DNA from: Chamaecrista fasciculata
Taxonomy: Eukaryota; Streptophyta; Magnoliopsida; Fabales; Fabaceae
Length of the DNA stretch: 64,000 bases
Assembly (NCBI GenBank): GCA_003254925.1
Contig: QANZ01003483.1
Location: forward strand, 13,125 to 77,124
Direction of reading: 5' to 3'
Each line of letters begins with the position of its first letter. Within the stretch, counting starts at the first letter, position 1. Below are positions 60,069-64,000 of the stretch, one piece after another. Under the pieces are notes generated by a model, which was not told the DNA's origin, searched no databases, and saw nothing but the letters and a program-made list of their open reading frames with translations. Made by a program: the position numbers and the translations under genes.

Positions 60069-60279
60069 TTCGTTTATTAGTATTGTTGATATTTTTCTTA
60101 TGATTGGCACCCATCAATTCGTTAAAATATAATATTCGTCTTTACTTATTCAAAGAAATAAGAGCAAGAATAATTAGGGTGATTCGATTAGGTGAAGAAA
60201 TTCAGGTATTGCGAATCGTCGATGCGATAGGGTTGGTGTCACTGATCTCCCTCGATTTCCCATAGACGCAGACCGAAAT

Positions 60280-62782
60280 ATGCGTCGCAATTTTTGTCAC
60301 TCTTTCTTAGCTTTCATTCTCAAATTCCTGAATTATCTTCACGCTTTCGTTGGGGTTTCAATTGTTCTATACTCGGTATGGATGATCAATCAATGGAACC
60401 ATCACCTTCCCATACATCCTTCATCACCTACTTTTCCATCTTCTTCCTCTCTCTCTATTCATTCCAATTCTCATCCCACTTTCGTTTCTGCTCATCTCAC
60501 TCCTTTGAATCTTGCCGTCGACACGGTTTCCAGCCTCGATGATGGACTTGGTCTGGATTTCAATTCTTTCAAGCTTCCTGCTCCTTGGTACTTTTTTTAA
60601 TTTTTCTTTTGCTTTGATTACTATTTCTAGCCTGTTTTTTTTTTTTTGTTATTTGAGCTGAATTTATCAATTGCTTTGTAACTTTTGAATTGGATATCAA
60701 GTGTGCTGGCTTTCCTTTTGTGAATTGGGACCATATGAAAGTAGGACAGAACTATATTAGTGGCTACTTAGCTCATTCTTCTGTATTGGGATTTTATCAG
60801 AAGGTAAGATATTCTCTTGTATAACATTATTTGAATATCCGTCGTTGAGTCAAAAAAATAGAGTTGCTCTTTGGAGAGCAAAGTACGATGAAAGGGGGAC
60901 CAAATATGTATTGCACGGTGTCTTAAAAGAGAATCCATTTGCGCTCCTGCTCTTCCACCGTCTTATTTTCAATCCCCCAAGCCTATCATTAATAGTCTCT
61001 GCTTGAGCACTGTTGGATATTTATGTTTATTAATTTTGTTTCATTTCCCTTTTGGCGGCAGGTTCATCTACTCTTTTATGGGAGTGGGCATTTTGTTGTG
61101 CTGCATTACTTTCTTGGGTTGCATTGCAGCTGAAGCATTTAATGGTTGCTGTCTTTGTTTTGTATCCCACTTATGAAAATATTTATCTGCCCAATTTAGT
61201 TTTGCTGACAATGGATTCGCATTTTGTTCTGAAAGAAGCTTTGAGTGGAATCTGTGGATATCGTATTTTCAATTATTTTATCTTCTTTCCCAGCTTATTC
61301 CTTGACCTTCTCAAATGCTAGTACACGATACTCGTCACCGTACTCATTCTACTAGAGGTTGCTCTGGTGGCATTCATTGCAATTGACCGTCAATGGGAAA
61401 AGGTTCTTTCTTTCTTCTCTCCCTGACATAAACATGGTAGCCTTAACTGTGTTGAATAATGCAAATTCTTTTCTTTACAGGATCTTCCTTTTGATCCAAC
61501 TGGTGAACTTGCGAGCCTTCGGTCTTTTATTGAAGATAATCGAGATATATGTAAATGGGTTGGCATTACTGTGCTCATAATTCAGGTATATTCTGCTGAT
61601 ATTTTGGTATTGGCATCTAGTCCTCTTTCCATGACCTCTGTTACACTAAATGAACAAGTTACGGTATATTGTCTATACATTTTGAGCTGGGGCTTTCTGG
61701 CCTAGCACTTACATAATTTGGAATTGTTTTGAAAATTTCAAATTTAGAAACCTTTGTACTACTGGTATACTACTGGAATTCTTGATATTTGGTCAATTAT
61801 AGAGAGTTATGATGAAGTAGATCGTCTTATCAGCCAGATTGAATGATGCAGTTGAATCTTTCTGTGGTACCATTCCCATATTGTTTTTTAGTTGATTGTA
61901 TACAAACACTGCACTTGTTAGCTGAATCAGCTCTAACATTGTTACGATTAAGTTTATTGCATAGCTTCGGATTTTTGGGAATAGACAGTTTTGTAGAGCA
62001 TTATAAAATGCTTGTGTAATTTAATTTTGGTAATGCCGTTTCCTCAATTTCTTCATTATCCTTGACACTCGTCACCTCAGGCATCATCTCTACTATTAGC
62101 ATTAATTCTGCGGGCCACAGTTTCTACTCGAAGAACAGATTTTGATTATGAAGAGGAATATGATGTCAGGGGTAGAAGTTGGGAGCCCCAACTGAATCCC
62201 CAATCTGGTGGGCAACCATCTGGATCAACCAAGGGCGATAACCGAGGAACTGTCTCAGACATCTGGAGCTCACGGTTGAGAGATAAGGTATGCTGGTCTG
62301 AAAATTCCCCGAGTGGGTTTTTTAATTTTGTGTTCACGAAACTTATGCCTTTGTGATAGAAACATAGCAGTTGATAGTATACTGCAGCCTGGTTACTGTG
62401 TAGTCTAGACATTGTAAGCAATTCGTTAATCAACCTGACTGCAGTATCCAGCAAGATCCAAGGACTTGAGCATTTCAAACTTTTCATGTTTCTGGCCTTC
62501 GTTTATCCTTTAGACTTCGTGCATATTTGTCAATCATCCATGAAATGTTGGACCTTTTCTTATAGTTTCTCCCCCCTAACCCAGCTATGTGATTGACTCC
62601 TGAATCTTGATACATGTAAAAACTACTTTTGAACTTTTTGGTTGATGGTTGATGTTAGTTACAGTAGTCTAGTAATTAATGTTGAGATTATTGTTTCATC
62701 TCTGCAGTATGGATTGAACTCTAATGATAGGTACAGCTTACCAATTCAGAACTCTTCACTAAGCAAGAACTCAAGGCAGTGA
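60280..62782 (+). CDS. Tetraspanin, TOM2A-like subgroup
   Basis: Six exons: 60280-60587, 61062-61161, 61322-61402, 61481-61585, 62081-62287 and 62708-62782; all GT-AG, phases closing to 291 aa. There are four membrane segments: about 10-37 ([20 protein letters not shown]), about 103-122 ([19 protein letters not shown]), about 137-156 ([20 protein letters not shown]) and about 190-210 (ITVLIIQASSLLALIL). A short extracellular loop with [13 protein letters not shown] and a CKW motif follows the third. The long cytosolic tail contains FDYEEEYD and [15 protein letters not shown], matching the W-S-x-R-x-R-x-KYGL motif of TOM2A-type tetraspanins. TOM2A is a tonoplast protein first found as a tobamovirus replication host factor. 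The first luminal/cytosolic loop is unusually Ser/Pro/His-rich. Confidence 0.9.
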
Positions 62783-64000
62783 GAGTGCTCTACAGACCCA
62801 GCCACAAGCAATTCTGTATTATATAGTTGTTATTTCAGTACATATGATATCTTCACTGTTAGCATTTCCTTTTCGGTTGTCTCATTTGTATCCGTGATGT
62901 ATAAATGTATTTTTATCGTCATTTGTCCTTTCAATTATTTCCCATCCCCTACACGGTACCGTACTGGCATTTGTTGGCAAAATCAACTTAATCTCTTGTT
63001 CGAGTTTTGCTTTTGAGAATAAAAAATGTGTACAGTTGAATCCTTCAAACTTCTTTTGATTGAATTTTGGTGTCAATAAACGTAATTAAGGATTTAGTTA
63101 TATATTGGTCTTTAATTGATAGTGAAAACTCAAAGCAACTACTAAACTGCATTTATCTCAAAAAACAAAGGGAGGACCAATCAGGGGGCTGCATTCATAG
63201 CTTCGACGACAATGATTGAGATTGGTCTGCTGGGTCATTGATGTTCTATTTCTAACTTTTCTCCTTTGGTTGCTTGGTTTTCTAGGTGTTTACTCTCTGG
63301 TAGTTTAGATTAGGTTTAGCGTCGTTGGGGCCTCTACTATTTTGTTGGTTGTTTGTTTAGTTTTATTAGCTTTGTATTTAACAAAAAAAAAATCCTTGCT
63401 GTAAGATTATTGAGATTTGTGACATCATGTTGTATTTATTATATATGAATTTGGAGACTCAAAGCATTTGCTGAGAGAGGGCTCTTTGTAATCTATATGA
63501 TTAATTTTCAGCTGAAAAACAGCAATTATCCGTTAACCCACCATCAACCTGCAAAAGTCTCCTTTCTAATTAGAATATTGAGCATTTCATTGCTGCCTCA
63601 AATCTGAGAACTGAGAATGACAAGGGTCAAACTTGGGTGCACATCAAAAAAAATAGTAGCTTAGCTAGTTGTTCTATAACAAATTTGAATCAACAAAGTA
63701 TAATTACAATTTTATAATTAAACAATGACACTTTGATGACAACAGAGCTCGTTTTGAATCAAAATAAAATAGCCATCAACAAGTTTTATTTTTTGTTACT
63801 ATATATTTGTGATTTTATCCCAAAGATTCCCCCTCTAGACAATGACAAGTAGTTCAAGATTTTCGTCACAAACTGAAAATCATTTCAAGGAATAAGAAGA
63901 AGCAAAAAGGTTCGATCTTCTGAAGCATCTCTATGTTCTTTTCTATATGACAGGGAAATGACACACGATGAAGAAAATGTGAGTCCCTTTCAAGGAAGGA
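62783..64000. other. Tetraspanin 3' trailer and intergenic sequence
   Basis: 3'UTR-like to about 63080. 63270-63400, GTTTAGCGTCGTTGGGGCC followed by T-rich sequence and TTTAACAAAAAAAAA, resembles the 3' end of a LINE. The rest is AT-rich with no gene seen up to the window edge. Confidence 0.45.

Noticed and set aside
1..64000. CRISPR arrays, operons or bacterial defence systems
   Set aside because: The window is plant nuclear DNA; tandem repeats seen are minisatellites or transposon parts without spacer-repeat structure.

Overview
This window is nuclear DNA from a flowering plant, almost certainly a eudicot. The signs are small exons with GT-AG introns in an AT-rich background, plant-only gene families (BOI-type RING ligase, GH17-X8 glucanase, VAMP72 R-SNARE, chloroplast-lumen FKBP16-1, TOM2A-type tetraspanin, NCED), many MITEs, LINE and LTR remnants, and telomere-like TTTAGGG tracts. 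The species cannot be named from the sequence. It is a draft assembly, with a 500-base N gap (24155-24654), short N runs at 28292-28294, and single Ns at 19893 and 45049.

Layout. 1-480: 3' end of an NCED (abscisic acid biosynthesis) gene, frameshifted. 640-3903: repeat belt with a solo LTR carrying a perfect target-site duplication, two MITEs, a long foldback and a 41-bp perfect hairpin. 6257-7487 (-): a BOI-related RING E3 ligase in three exons, with a cluster of ACGT motifs upstream. 8300-14880: AT-rich, no gene seen. 14890-24154: a transposon-dominated island with two Helitron-type helicase fragments, a broken LRR receptor-like protein, and two near-identical 2.7-kb long-inverted-repeat elements. 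27396-29693 (-): a complete GPI-type GH17-X8 beta-1,3-glucanase in three exons. 29935-32003: MITEs and a probable solo LTR. 33713-34675 (+): a TAF8-like histone-fold protein. 36428-40929 (-): a VAMP72 R-SNARE in five exons. 42322-43527: a 1.2-kb Harbinger-type element. 45467-48551 (-): FKBP16-1 in four exons. 48682-49872: hairpins, a palindrome cluster containing G-boxes, and one MITE nested in another. 51080-53900 (+): cyanase in four exons, followed by a truncated duplicate at 54430-55030. 55391-57372 (-): two LINE fragments. 57973-60068: a composite foldback element. 60280-62782 (+): a tetraspanin in six exons.

The genes do not form a pathway; they are ordinary, separately transcribed plant genes. 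Intact-looking reading frames, with splice sites and phases that close exactly, were reconstructed for BRG-like (331 aa), GH17-X8 (494 aa), VAMP72 (223 aa), FKBP16-1 (250 aa or shorter), cyanase (165 aa) and tetraspanin (291 aa). TAF8-like (320 aa) is one coding exon.

The most unusual content is repetitive. A family of large foldback elements (15391-18097, 21565-24154+, 57973-60068) shares internal telomere-like tracts and a conserved module but has different termini. One of these elements interrupts the receptor-like gene. Upstream of FKBP16-1 there are paired palindromes centred on CCACGTGG.
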